Assembly: GCA_964518595.1 (NCBI GenBank)
Contig: CAZFHA010000019.1
Location: 6,394 to 70,393 of the forward strand
From: CAZFHA01 sp964518595
Lineage (GTDB): Bacteria; Bacillota; Clostridia; Saccharofermentanales; Saccharofermentanaceae
Direction: 5' to 3'
DNA: 64,000 nucleotides
A program made the position numbers and the translations under genes. Below the pieces are notes generated by a model that ran no database searches, was not told the DNA's origin, and worked only from the letters and a program-made list of their open reading frames with translations. This document shows, piece by piece, positions 45,189-54,921 of this stretch (its first letter is position 1; every line of letters begins with the position of its first letter).

Positions 45189-46544
45189 ATGAAGAAAAAA
45201 TTTATCTGTTCTGTTTTGGCATCTGTCCTGTCCCTCAGTTTATTGGCAAGCTGTAACGGTTCTACAGTAGCCACTACTGTTGCTGACTCCAAAGGGAAAG
45301 ATTCTACTACGGCTGGTTCAGCAGCGAGTACAGGCTCTGAGCCAATCAAAAAGTCGATTAAGATTCTATCGATTTGGGCGGAAGACAATGATAATGGTAA
45401 ATTAATCATTGATTTGACAGATCGCTACATTGCTGAGGTAAATCCCAATTTTTCCTATGAATATGAAGTGGTAGCGGCGGACAATTTAAAACAAAAAATA
45501 GCTGTTCTAGCGGCATCGAATGACTTGCCGGATGTATTTGTGTATGAATCAGGCAAGCCAATCAAAGAATTGATTGAAGCCGATAAGATTCTTGATATTG
45601 GCGGGGCGCTGGAGAGTGAAGGCGTTATGAATCAATTAGATGCTGGGGCTGTATCACTACTTAAGACCTTATCCGGCACGGATAAACTCTACGACTTGCC
45701 CTTAGGTTTAAATGTAGAAGGCTTTTGGTATAACAAAGCTTTGTTTGAAAAGGCTGGTGTTTCGGTTCCTAAAACTTGGACAGAATTTCAAGCTGCTTGT
45801 GCCAAATTAGAAGCTGCCGGCATTCAACCCTTGGTTGCAGGTGGGGCTGACAAATGGCCATTAACCAGACTAATTAATGCTTATGTCTATAGAAGCCTTG
45901 GGGTTGATGCTATGAAAAAGGCAGCGGCAGGGGAAGTCAAATATACAGACCCTGGTTATGTAGCAGCGGCTAAGGAACTACAAGACATGGCCAAAGCTGG
46001 TTATTTTGGTGAAGGTATTACAACTATTGATCAGGGAACCGCTGGAGATATGCTCATGGCTGGGCAAGCCGCTATGTTCTACAATGGCAGCTGGTTTACG
46101 CAGCAGCTTAATGCAGAAACAAACCCGGCTGGTGCTGAGGGTATTGGCTTCTTTAATGTACCTGTAGTGGATGAAAAAATTAGTGCTGCAACCGAATACT
46201 CCATGAATTGTGGCAATATCTTATGTTTGGATAAGGGCAAGTACGACGACGGAACAGCCGGTTGGCTAAAATATTTTGTCGAGAATATCGGCAATGAAGC
46301 TATGAGCCAGTACGGAAGTGTAAAGGGGTATACCTATACTGCAGCGGGGGAAATGAGTGACTATACGAAGGTAGTTGCAAATGCTTTAGCTTCAGTAACC
46401 AAAGCAACCACTTGGTTTGAAGCGGCCATGAATAGCGAAGTAAATACCGTGGCTCAAACCAATGTTCAAACCCTTGTTAACGGCGATATGACTCCGGAAG
46501 AGTACATGCAATCCATTCAAGATGCCTATGATAGTAGCCGTTAA
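45189..46544 (+). CDS. Sugar ABC transporter solute-binding lipoprotein (operon 3)
   Basis: A 451-residue lipoprotein with the lipidated cysteine at residue 22 (SLLASCNGS), a Ser/Thr linker and a family 1 binding fold with the GVSVPKTWTEFQAAC segment common in these proteins. It is the first gene of an importer/enzyme operon and probably the target of the two-component pair upstream. The ligand may be a rhamnose- or uronate-containing oligosaccharide, judged from downstream enzymes only. Confidence 0.9.
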   Translation: MKKKFICSVLASVLSLSLLASCNGSTVATTVADSKGKDSTTAGSAASTGSEPIKKSIKILSIWAEDNDNGKLIIDLTDRYIAEVNPNFSYEYEVVAADNLKQKIAVLAASNDLPDVFVYESGKPIKELIEADKILDIGGALESEGVMNQLDAGAVSLLKTLSGTDKLYDLPLGLNVEGFWYNKALFEKAGVSVPKTWTEFQAACAKLEAAGIQPLVAGGADKWPLTRLINAYVYRSLGVDAMKKAAAGEVKYTDPGYVAAAKELQDMAKAGYFGEGITTIDQGTAGDMLMAGQAAMFYNGSWFTQQLNAETNPAGAEGIGFFNVPVVDEKISAATEYSMNCGNILCLDKGKYDDGTAGWLKYFVENIGNEAMSQYGSVKGYTYTAAGEMSDYTKVVANALASVTKATTWFEAAMNSEVNTVAQTNVQTLVNGDMTPEEYMQSIQDAYDSSR

Positions 46545-46589
46545 AGTTTTGCGGTGAGGGACGGGCTATCTTGGTCAAAGGGACAGAGC

Positions 46590-46617
46590 GGTGGCGGCTT
46601 TAGGTCGCCACCTTATT
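46590..46617 (+). terminator. Hairpin between binding-protein and permease genes (operon 3)
   Basis: GGTGGCG (46590-46596) and CGCCACC (46606-46612) form a perfect stem around nine bases, followed by TTATT. It occupies the same place as the hairpin at 1798 and probably tunes permease expression below that of the binding protein. Confidence 0.6.
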
Positions 46618-46636
46618 CATAAATCCGGAGGTAGTA

Positions 46637-47521
46637 ATGAAACAGGTACTAGCCAATAAAAAAGCCATAACACTATTTATTCTTCCGGCATTAATTGTAT
46701 ATTCTATTATTGTTATTTTGCCGGTGTTTTGGTCACTGGGATATTCTTTCTTTTCTGGCACTCCGGGATTAAAATGGGAGTTCAATGGAATTAATAATTA
46801 TCTTTCTCTTTGGGCGGATAAAAATTTCATCACCGCTTTTGGAGTTAACCTACGTTACGTTGCGGTTGTTATGGTAGGACAGGTGGGTCTGGGTCTTTTG
46901 TTAGCACTACTTTTCCATTTTTGGGTCAGAAAGTATAAATCCACGGTGCGAACCTTAGTCTTTTTTCCGGTTGTTTTACCTACAGTGGCCGTGGGGCAAT
47001 TATTTGTGAAAATTTATGAGATTCAGCCGCATTATGGCCTGATTAATAGCCTTCTGGCCAGTATTGGCCTGCAAAGTTTAGTTCAACCCTGGATCGGACA
47101 AGCGGGGACGGCTCTTTGGGCTTTAAGCATTATGGATATCTGGGTTGCTATGGGATTCTATTCCGTGATTTTTTATGGCGCACTTTTAGACATTCCTAAT
47201 GAATTAGTAGAAGCCGCAAGGATTGATGGCTGCAGTTCCTGGCAACTATATCGAAGGATTTTGGCGCCTCTTTTGCGACCCATATTAATTATTAGCTTAG
47301 TTTTTAGCTTTTCAGGAACTATCAAGATGTTTGAATCTTCTTTAGCCTTAACCGGAGGTGGGCCGGGGACGGCGACGCAATCGCTATCTATGTATATGTA
47401 CAATGTCTCATTTACATACTCAAAAGTTGGCTATGGAAGTACGATTGCTGTCATTATTTTCTTGCTTTGTATTGTCGGTTCCGGATTAATTAGTCGTTTT
47501 GATAAGGATGTTAATAGTTAG
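46637..47521 (+). CDS. Sugar ABC transporter permease, MalF/UgpA type (operon 3)
   Basis: A 294-residue permease with six membrane segments and the EAA loop VEAARIDGCSSWQLYRRILA. CCGGAGG upstream sets the start. It forms a heterodimer with the next permease; no ATPase gene follows in this operon. Confidence 0.92.
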   Translation: MKQVLANKKAITLFILPALIVYSIIVILPVFWSLGYSFFSGTPGLKWEFNGINNYLSLWADKNFITAFGVNLRYVAVVMVGQVGLGLLLALLFHFWVRKYKSTVRTLVFFPVVLPTVAVGQLFVKIYEIQPHYGLINSLLASIGLQSLVQPWIGQAGTALWALSIMDIWVAMGFYSVIFYGALLDIPNELVEAARIDGCSSWQLYRRILAPLLRPILIISLVFSFSGTIKMFESSLALTGGGPGTATQSLSMYMYNVSFTYSKVGYGSTIAVIIFLLCIVGSGLISRFDKDVNS

Positions 47522-47530
47522 GAGGGCGAC

Positions 47531-48373
47531 ATGAAAGGTAAATATTCTGGTTATATACAGAAAATTTTAATTAAAATTTTACTGTTTTTGGTGCTTCTTA
47601 TTGTGGTATATCCACTGTTTTGGATGTTGACAGCGGCTTTCAAAATGCCGGCAGACTTTGTTGACCGGCCCGCTTATGCTATGCCATCAAGTTTTTATGT
47701 CCAAAACTTTATTGATGCCTGGACCCGGGGAAATATGGCTGTTTTTTTTAGAAATAGCTTTATTAATACCATAATATCCTTACTATTTATTGTTTTCTTT
47801 TCTGTGACCGTGGGCTTTGCTGTCACCAAAATGGATTGGCGGCTAAAACGAATTGTTGCCCGCTACTTCGGTATTGGCATCATGGTTCCCATTGCAACAG
47901 CTTTAATTCCGCTCTTTCAAATTTACATGCAAGTAAAGCTGATTAATAACCCTTTAAGCCTGATTATTACTTACGTTGCCTTTGGACTTTCACTTTCAGT
48001 TTATCTTGTGACAGGCTACCTGCGGTCTCTTCCCGACGAAATTTTAGAGGCATCGGTGATTGATGGTTGTGGTATCTACAAAATGATGTGGCATGTGGTA
48101 GTTCCTCTGATGAAAAACGCAATTGTGACGGTTTTAGTTTTGCAATTCTTTTTCAAGTGGAATGACCTCTTGTTTTCCATGACTTTTATCAGCAGTACAA
48201 ATCTTAAAACAATTCAAACGGGACTGCTCTATTTTGGCAATGAGTTTGGCTCCAAGAACTGGGGAGCGATCTTTGCTTCGGTGTCGATGAGTGTATTCCC
48301 TATGTTGATTCTATACCTCATCCTTAACAAAAAAGTTATTGAGGGAATGACTGCCGGTGCGGTAAAAGGTTAA
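47531..48373 (+). CDS. Sugar ABC transporter permease, MalG/UgpE type (operon 3)
   Basis: A 280-residue permease with the EAA loop LEASVIDGCGIYKMMWHVVV and the usual six membrane segments. It begins nine bases after its partner's stop, with AGGAGGG upstream. Its energy source must be an ATPase encoded elsewhere, such as the one at 3833-4936. Confidence 0.92.
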   Translation: MKGKYSGYIQKILIKILLFLVLLIVVYPLFWMLTAAFKMPADFVDRPAYAMPSSFYVQNFIDAWTRGNMAVFFRNSFINTIISLLFIVFFSVTVGFAVTKMDWRLKRIVARYFGIGIMVPIATALIPLFQIYMQVKLINNPLSLIITYVAFGLSLSVYLVTGYLRSLPDEILEASVIDGCGIYKMMWHVVVPLMKNAIVTVLVLQFFFKWNDLLFSMTFISSTNLKTIQTGLLYFGNEFGSKNWGAIFASVSMSVFPMLILYLILNKKVIEGMTAGAVKG

Positions 48374-48393
48374 TAAGCGGTTTTGGAGGTCTC

Positions 48394-49725
48394 ATGGAAC
48401 AGTATATCAATGAGCTGAAAAGTTATTTTATTAGTAAGGCGGAGGCGGTTTTGAAATCACCCCGTGGTTTTATCCGCTATCCTTTTATTGATCCTGGATC
48501 TATTTATGGTGGTAATCTGTGGGATTGGGATTCGTATTGGTCGGTGTATGGGCTACTGAACCTATTTTCCAGAGCCGAAGATCAGCTCTTTCGCCAGAAA
48601 ATTTTAGTGCATGCCCGGGGCAATGTGCGTAATTTTCTTGATCATCAATTAGTAGATGGCTATATTCCTATGATGATTGAAATCACTGATTTACCAGAAC
48701 CTTATTTAAATTTCAAACATAAGCAAGGGAAAATTATGAATATGCATAAACCCTTTTTATGCATGCAGGCAGAACTGATTTCTGCGAGTGATGGGGATTA
48801 TCAATGGATTTATTCACATCTAGAGTCTTTAGAAAAGTACTTTGCCTGCTACTTCAAATATTACTATTTTGAGAACTCTGGTTTATTCGTTTGGGCAGAT
48901 GATGTCATGATAGGGATGGATAATGATCCAGCCAGCTTTGGGCGTCCGGGCTTTTCCACCGCCAATATTTTTTTGAATAGCTTTATGGTGCAGGAGCTTA
49001 GAGCCATGGCTCGATTACTCCAAAACGCCGGGAGCCACTTCGCGGCAAGAAGTGATTTTTATAATGATGCGGCAGAAAAATTAGCAGCAGCCATCAATCA
49101 GGAATGCTGGGATCGACGAGATTGTTTTTACTATTCCGTTGATGTTGATATCAAAACTCGAACTTTTGATTGGTTTCATCAAGGTTTACCGGTTTTTTGG
49201 AAGAGTCTTCCGATAAAGATTAGAGTTTGGTCTGGTTTTATTCCGCTCTGGGCAGGAATTACTGACAAGGATCAGGCTGAAGCGCTTTGCAAGCATCTAT
49301 TCGACGAAGAAACCTTTGCTTCAGAATTTGGCATTACGACTTTGGCAAAAGATGAGAAAATGTTTAATCTTTCAGTAAGTAATAACCCTTCTAATTGGTT
49401 AGGACCCATCTGGCTTGTGGCCAATTATATCGCCTTTCGTGGGCTATTAGACTATGGATATATCAAAGAAGCACGAAAGATTATGGAGAAAAGTGTTCTG
49501 CTTCTAGGCAGGGATTTAGAGGCCACAGGTGTTTTACATGAATATTATGATCCCTTTTCAGGGCTGCCAATTATGAACGAGGGATTTATCAATTGGAATT
49601 TGCTTGTAATCAATATGGTTGATGAACTCCAGAGGATGGAAGTAGCATTTTCAGCCCAAAAAGATAATAAAGCTCTTGATAAAGTCGATACGAAGAAGGA
49701 GTTGAAAGATGAAGGATATAACTGA
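48394..49725 (+). CDS. GH63/trehalase-like six-hairpin glycoside hydrolase
   Basis: A 443-residue cytoplasmic (alpha/alpha)6-barrel protein with the motif LWDWDSYWS near residue 45, FDWFHQGLPVFW, and WLGPIWLVANY with EYYDPFSG towards the end. These fit the MGH1-like/GH63 clan. It belongs to the operon 3 enzymes and should trim an imported glycoside. Its 3' end overlaps the next gene by 17 bases. Confidence 0.75.
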   Translation: MEQYINELKSYFISKAEAVLKSPRGFIRYPFIDPGSIYGGNLWDWDSYWSVYGLLNLFSRAEDQLFRQKILVHARGNVRNFLDHQLVDGYIPMMIEITDLPEPYLNFKHKQGKIMNMHKPFLCMQAELISASDGDYQWIYSHLESLEKYFACYFKYYYFENSGLFVWADDVMIGMDNDPASFGRPGFSTANIFLNSFMVQELRAMARLLQNAGSHFAARSDFYNDAAEKLAAAINQECWDRRDCFYYSVDVDIKTRTFDWFHQGLPVFWKSLPIKIRVWSGFIPLWAGITDKDQAEALCKHLFDEETFASEFGITTLAKDEKMFNLSVSNNPSNWLGPIWLVANYIAFRGLLDYGYIKEARKIMEKSVLLLGRDLEATGVLHEYYDPFSGLPIMNEGFINWNLLVINMVDELQRMEVAFSAQKDNKALDKVDTKKELKDEGYN

Positions 49726-52714
49726 TAATGTAATTAATAACCTGCGGCCATTGCCCTTTTGGTCCTGGAATGACCGGTTGGAGGCAGCGGAGCTGCGAAA
49801 CCAAGTTAAAGAAATGAAAAAGGCCGGGCTGGGCGGTTATTTCATGCATGCCCGCTCCGGGCTGAAAACCGAGTATCTAAGTGAGGATTGGTTTGATAAA
49901 ATTTCGGCCGGTCTTAGTGAAGGTAAAGCGCAAAATTTAGAGGTTTGGCTTTATGATGAAGAAGGTTGGCCCAGCGGATTTGGCGGCGGCTTAGTGCCTG
50001 CCATATCAGAGAGCTTTCAAGCTGCCTTTATAACTTTTGAAGCCTGTTCGGCTGAGAATCCTCTTCGCTCAGAAGGGCTTTTAGCCGCTTATGTTGCGAA
50101 AAATGATGGCTATTCTCTGGTGAAAGCAGCAGAGGTGGCAACCTCGGCTGTTTATCTTCATCGAAATTCATTTTATATCGACACTATGAATAAGAACGCC
50201 GTAGAAGCTTTTATTCAAGTTACCCATGAAGAATACTACCGTCGCTTTGCCCCAGACTTTGGTCACAGTCTCAAAGGCTTTTTTACCGATGAGCCCAGAT
50301 TAGCCTGTGATCATTTTGGCGAAATACCCTGGTCCTCTAGTCTACCCTCGGCCTTTTTAGAAAAATACGGCTATGATATTTTGGAGATCTTGCCAGATCT
50401 GTTTATCAACGGTGGAAAATTTCAAAAAAGTCGTTACCAATTTTGGACTTTGATTAATCAATTATTTGCTGAAAACTACATGAAAACGCTATATGACTGG
50501 TGTGCAGATCACAACTGTTCTTTAACCGGTCATATTATGATGGAGGAAAGCATTTTTAGCCAAATGACCAGCAGTGGCGGTGTTATGCCCCTATATGAGT
50601 ATTTTCAAATCCCGGGAATAGATTGGCTCAGGCGTCGGATTGACTCTCCTCTTGTGCCAAAACAAGTCTCTTCTGTGGCAGAACAATTAGGAAAAGAACA
50701 GGTTCTAACAGAGTCTTATGCTCTTTGTGGCTGGGATGTGAGCTTCGAAGAAATGAAATGGATAGCAGAGTGGCAATATGTGCATGGTGTCAATCGTCTT
50801 TGTCAACACCTGGAAGCTTATACTCTTCGCGGTAGCCGGAAAAGAGATTATCCCCCCTCATTATTTATTCAGCAGAGTTGGTGGGAAGAGTACAGTATTT
50901 TTAATGATTATATTGCCAGATTAGGGGCTTTCCTGTCCTTAGGAGAAGTTTCTATAGATGTTCTTCTTTTACATCCCTTACGTAGCGGCTATGTTTTTTA
51001 TAACGGCACTCGCACAGAGGAAATTCGGGAGCTGGATAGAGCTTTTGAAGGGGTATTAGTGGCACTAAGTAAGGCGCAGATGAGTTATCATCTGGGTGAT
51101 GATAGTATTATTGCTAAATATGGGCAAGTCAAAGGAGCGCGTTTTCAGGTTGGGAAAATAGCCTATAGGGCAGTGGTATTACCGCCTATGGAGGTGATGG
51201 CAGCTGAGACCCTGGATTTACTTTCTGCTTTTGCAGAAAATGGCGGTGCTATTTATGCCTTAGGACGACTACCCAGCTATACGGATGGAAACAAAGAAGC
51301 ACTTATATATCTACTTACCCAAGTCAAGGCTGTAAGTATTCCTGCGCTAAAAGGGCTTTTGCTAGATCAGGGAGAATCTAGCCTACAGGTTGTGAATGAC
51401 CAGGGGGAAGAGAGCTGTATTTTTCATCAGTGGCGAAAAGCCCCAGAAGAAGATTATCTATTTCTCGTAAATTTGGATAAAGAAAATGACTTTTCTGCCA
51501 TTATTACCCTAAAGGCAGGGACTAAAAGTCCGATAATTTATTCTTTAGAGTCAGAGACAGAAATTCCCATAGAGTTTATGAGAGCAGGAGAATCGATAGA
51601 GTTCCAGCTATATTTTCACAGCATGCAATCCTACTGTCTGATTTTACGTGAAATAATTCCAGCTGTTCAGCGCCCAATGCCTTTCCTTCGTCATATCTAT
51701 AAACCCAAGTCCCAATGGAAGATTGATCACAAAGTAGAAAATAGCCTGACTCTAGATACCTGTAGTTATAAAATTGATGAAGGTTCTTGGCAGGACCCTA
51801 TAGCCGTGATTCATTTGCAAAAAAAACTTTTGGATTTACGGCGCGCCTGTCAGGTAGAAATGGAGTTTAGATTTTTTCTGGATATGGAGCCTTCGCAGTG
51901 TGAATGGCTCTATGCGGTCATTGAGGATGCATCTCTTTATCATATAACTTTAAATGGACGAGAAATTACCACGGGTGCCCAAGGGTATTGGAAAGATAAA
52001 TCTTTTCACCGGGTAAATATTCTTCCCGGTCTGCAGAAGGGAGAGAACAGGCTCCTTTTGAAAACTCATTTTCAGCAGTCAGAAAAGGTCTATGAGGTAC
52101 TTTATGGTGAGAATGTTTATGAGACAGAAAAGAACAAGCTTACCTATGATATTGAACTGGAAAGCATTTATCTCTTGGGGGATTTTGGGGTATTTAGTCA
52201 GAGTGATTATGAAGAACTAGATCGGAAGGCCAAGAGAACCAGAGGTGGATTCATTCTTCGAAAGCAACCAACCAGTCTTATTTCTGGTGATTTTACAACT
52301 CAAGGATTTTGTTTTTTTGCCGGTGAACTGGAAATCAGCCAAGAGTTGGAGTGGATGGGTGATTCAGAAGAAAGGGTTATTTTGGATCTATCAAACTTAT
52401 GCGCTCCACTAGCTAGCCTGTCGGTTAATGGTCAGGTGGCGGGGAAATTAGTATGGGCTCCTTATGAGCTAGACATTACTCCTTATCTCAAGGAAGGTAA
52501 AAATACCCTTAGCCTTACACTATTTGCGTCTAACCGAAATCTTTTTGGTCCCCATCACCATATAAGAGGGGAATGCTATAACGTCGGGCCGGACAGCTTT
52601 TCCGGGAAATGGAGTTGGGTAGAACGTGAAAGCGAGGCTGATGCTACAGAAATCTTTGACAGGAGTCAAAATTTTTGGACTGACAGCTATTGCTTTGTGG
52701 CTTGGGGGATATGA
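49709..52714 (+). CDS. GH106-like glycoside hydrolase (alpha-L-rhamnosidase relative)
   Basis: A 1001-residue cytoplasmic protein. The N-terminus carries the GH106-type pattern: PFWSWNDRLE, a GGYFMHARSGL segment and WLYDEEGWPSG. An FTDEPR segment with likely catalytic acids follows, and C-terminal beta-sandwich, galactose-binding-like domains carry WMGDSEERVILDL and LVWAPYELDIT. GH106 enzymes remove alpha-L-rhamnose from pectic rhamnogalacturonan. This divergent form lacks a signal peptide and so acts on imported oligosaccharides. Linkage and sugar are not certain. Confidence 0.75.
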   Translation: MKDITDNVINNLRPLPFWSWNDRLEAAELRNQVKEMKKAGLGGYFMHARSGLKTEYLSEDWFDKISAGLSEGKAQNLEVWLYDEEGWPSGFGGGLVPAISESFQAAFITFEACSAENPLRSEGLLAAYVAKNDGYSLVKAAEVATSAVYLHRNSFYIDTMNKNAVEAFIQVTHEEYYRRFAPDFGHSLKGFFTDEPRLACDHFGEIPWSSSLPSAFLEKYGYDILEILPDLFINGGKFQKSRYQFWTLINQLFAENYMKTLYDWCADHNCSLTGHIMMEESIFSQMTSSGGVMPLYEYFQIPGIDWLRRRIDSPLVPKQVSSVAEQLGKEQVLTESYALCGWDVSFEEMKWIAEWQYVHGVNRLCQHLEAYTLRGSRKRDYPPSLFIQQSWWEEYSIFNDYIARLGAFLSLGEVSIDVLLLHPLRSGYVFYNGTRTEEIRELDRAFEGVLVALSKAQMSYHLGDDSIIAKYGQVKGARFQVGKIAYRAVVLPPMEVMAAETLDLLSAFAENGGAIYALGRLPSYTDGNKEALIYLLTQVKAVSIPALKGLLLDQGESSLQVVNDQGEESCIFHQWRKAPEEDYLFLVNLDKENDFSAIITLKAGTKSPIIYSLESETEIPIEFMRAGESIEFQLYFHSMQSYCLILREIIPAVQRPMPFLRHIYKPKSQWKIDHKVENSLTLDTCSYKIDEGSWQDPIAVIHLQKKLLDLRRACQVEMEFRFFLDMEPSQCEWLYAVIEDASLYHITLNGREITTGAQGYWKDKSFHRVNILPGLQKGENRLLLKTHFQQSEKVYEVLYGENVYETEKNKLTYDIELESIYLLGDFGVFSQSDYEELDRKAKRTRGGFILRKQPTSLISGDFTTQGFCFFAGELEISQELEWMGDSEERVILDLSNLCAPLASLSVNGQVAGKLVWAPYELDITPYLKEGKNTLSLTLFASNRNLFGPHHHIRGECYNVGPDSFSGKWSWVERESEADATEIFDRSQNFWTDSYCFVAWGI

Positions 52715-54156
52715 TGGAGACATTACTGCTACAAAATATAATTAAACAAACGCCCGCCTTTTCCCGCCCCTTGGACTGGGTTAGAAATCAGCTTGAGAAG
52801 CAAATTAATAGCAATCGGCAGAAAATTGTTGTTCTGGATGACGATCCTACCGGAAGTCAGCGGGTTCATAATATTATAATTTACACCGACTATAGCCGGG
52901 AGACCTTGAAAGCGGCTCTATTAAAACCGGATAAAACCTTTTTTATTCTTACGAATTCTCGCAGTTTGTTACCTCAGGAGACTAGACGACTTCACGAAGA
53001 GATCATGGCAAATCTCCTTTGGGCAAAAAAAGAAACAGGGCAAGATTTTATTATTATGAGTCGAAGCGATTCAACATTAAGGGGACATTACCCTTTGGAG
53101 ATAGATGTGATTCGCCGAGCCATGGAAGAAGCTGGTTGTCATGTGGTAGGAGAGATACTATGCCCTTATTTTAAAGAGGGTGGACGATTTACCATAAATA
53201 ATATTCATTATGTCCAAGAAGGGGCGGAGCTTATCCCTGCTGGACAGACAGAGTTTGCCCGAGATCAGACTTTTGGCTATCTCAATTCTAATTTAATTGA
53301 TTTTGTTCAGGAAAAGAGCAAAAACTGCGCCCAAAGAAGCGAAATCCAAGTTATTAGTCTGGAGAGTTTGCGAAGCTGTGATTTAGAGACAATCCGCCGC
53401 CAATTAATATCCAGTGGTAACTATAAAACTATCATTGTAAACGCTATAGACGATGGTGATTTGGAGGTCTTTTCTCTGGCGCTCTATCCTTTACTTACTA
53501 ACAAACAACATTTTATCTTTCGGACAGCGGCGTCTTTGGTTCGGGTCATGGCCGGTATTTCTTCCAGAGAACTTTTGACTTATGAGGAAATATCCCATCC
53601 GGCCTCAGAGCTGGGGGGACTGATTATAGTGGGTTCCCATACAGAAAAAACCACAAGACAAATAAACAATCTGGTAGCGTTAAGGGCTATCACTCCGGTT
53701 CCCTTTTATGCCGAAAAATTTTTGACAGTGGGAGGGAAAGCGGAAATAGAGCGGGTTGCGGAAAGCTGTAGTGAACTTATAGCCGAGGGAAAAACAGCTT
53801 TGGTCTATACCGAGAGGCAACTACTCGCCTCTGCGTCTGATACGCCTGCGACAGCTCTAGAACGATCAAGGATGATTTCTTACGCTTTGGTGCAGGTGGT
53901 TCAAAAAATAAAATCTTCGCCAGTTTTTATCTTAGCTAAAGGTGGCATTACTTCCAGTGATATTGCTGTAAAAGGACTAGGTATAAAAGAAGCCCTTGTT
54001 TTAGGGCAAATACAGCCGGGGGTGTCTGTTTGGCAGGCCGATCACCTATCGCGTTTTCCTAGTGTTCCCTACATTGTTTTCCCTGGGAATGTAGGCACTG
54101 AGGCTACACTTAAAGAGGTAGTAAAAAGTTTTTTGCCTTCTTCAGGAATCCTTTAG
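52714..54156 (+). CDS. Four-carbon acid sugar kinase family protein (DUF1537/OtnK-YgbK type)
   Basis: A 480-residue kinase with the N-terminal DUF1537 motif VVLDDDPTGSQ, a substrate loop SRSDSTLRGHYPLE, and the C-terminal nucleotide-binding part AKGGITSSDIA with FPGNVGTEA. Characterised members phosphorylate 3-oxo-tetronates and related acid sugars. ATG 52714 has a G-rich site five bases upstream and overlaps the preceding stop by one base. A dehydrogenase to make a keto-acid substrate is not seen next to it. Confidence 0.9.
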   Translation: METLLLQNIIKQTPAFSRPLDWVRNQLEKQINSNRQKIVVLDDDPTGSQRVHNIIIYTDYSRETLKAALLKPDKTFFILTNSRSLLPQETRRLHEEIMANLLWAKKETGQDFIIMSRSDSTLRGHYPLEIDVIRRAMEEAGCHVVGEILCPYFKEGGRFTINNIHYVQEGAELIPAGQTEFARDQTFGYLNSNLIDFVQEKSKNCAQRSEIQVISLESLRSCDLETIRRQLISSGNYKTIIVNAIDDGDLEVFSLALYPLLTNKQHFIFRTAASLVRVMAGISSRELLTYEEISHPASELGGLIIVGSHTEKTTRQINNLVALRAITPVPFYAEKFLTVGGKAEIERVAESCSELIAEGKTALVYTERQLLASASDTPATALERSRMISYALVQVVQKIKSSPVFILAKGGITSSDIAVKGLGIKEALVLGQIQPGVSVWQADHLSRFPSVPYIVFPGNVGTEATLKEVVKSFLPSSGIL

Positions 54157-54219
54157 CGTCTACTTTTAGGCTTTTGCTTAAGAACAATAATTGATTTAGG
54201 ATAAGAAAGGAATAGTATT

Positions 54220-54879
54220 ATGAAACTTTGCACCTTACATACCACGGATAAATTTGTTTCTTTAATGTCAGAACCTTTTACAAGACCTTTTCTATTGCAA
54301 CACCCTCATCTAACACATATGGACATTGCCGACAGCTCGTTGATTGAAGATACGAAAAAAGCCGACGGTGTGACTGCGGCGGTAACGCGCAGGATGCTAC
54401 TTTACATGCAAGCTGCTCTGGAGGCTAAAGCAGATGGAATCCTAGTCACCTGTACGTCTGTCAATTCGGCGACAAAATACTTACGGCCGCTTTTGCCTAT
54501 TCCCGTGATGAGTATTGAAGAGGCCGCGGCGGAAGAAGCTGTTATGGCAGGAAGCCGAATTGGTATTTTATCTTCCTTGGCAACCAGTGCAGAGCCTGTC
54601 AAACAGACGATAGTAGAGATTGCCGCCCAGCGGAACGTATCTCCAGAGGTTAAGCTGCAAGTGGCAGAAGGTGCTTTTGAAGCATTAATGAGCCAGGATC
54701 GAGCACTCCACGATCAATTGATTCAGCAGACTTTAGCAGACCTGATAGAAACCGTAGATGTAGTAATTTTTGCCCAAATATCTATGGCGCTTTGTGATCA
54801 TCCTGATTATGGTAAGCCTGTACTAAAATTAGGACAATCTGGATATGAGGCAATTTTAAGAGCTATGAATGGCGGTTAA
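54220..54879 (+). CDS. Asp/Glu racemase superfamily protein, second cysteine absent
   Basis: A 219-residue protein with the racemase fold and the first active-site cysteine, Cys78 (LVTCTSVNSA). The expected second Cys segment near the C-terminus reads FAQISMALCD, so the two-cysteine racemase pair seems incomplete. It may instead be an isomerase, decarboxylase or hydrolase acting on an acid-sugar derivative. It lies between an acid sugar kinase and a BKACE gene. Confidence 0.7.
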   Translation: MKLCTLHTTDKFVSLMSEPFTRPFLLQHPHLTHMDIADSSLIEDTKKADGVTAAVTRRMLLYMQAALEAKADGILVTCTSVNSATKYLRPLLPIPVMSIEEAAAEEAVMAGSRIGILSSLATSAEPVKQTIVEIAAQRNVSPEVKLQVAEGAFEALMSQDRALHDQLIQQTLADLIETVDVVIFAQISMALCDHPDYGKPVLKLGQSGYEAILRAMNGG

Positions 54880-54921
54880 ACAGGCTTAATCATGTCAAAT
54901 AAATGTCATAAGGAGAGTAAA

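Noticed and set aside
50479..50495. CcpA-like cre sequence inside the GH106-like gene
   Set aside because: Only the first half matches; the second half lacks the required bases. No convincing cre site was found elsewhere.
54174..54202. TTGCTT, 17 bases, TAGGAT as a promoter of the racemase-like gene
   Set aside because: It would leave a leader of only about ten bases that starts inside the ribosome binding site, so it is probably chance.
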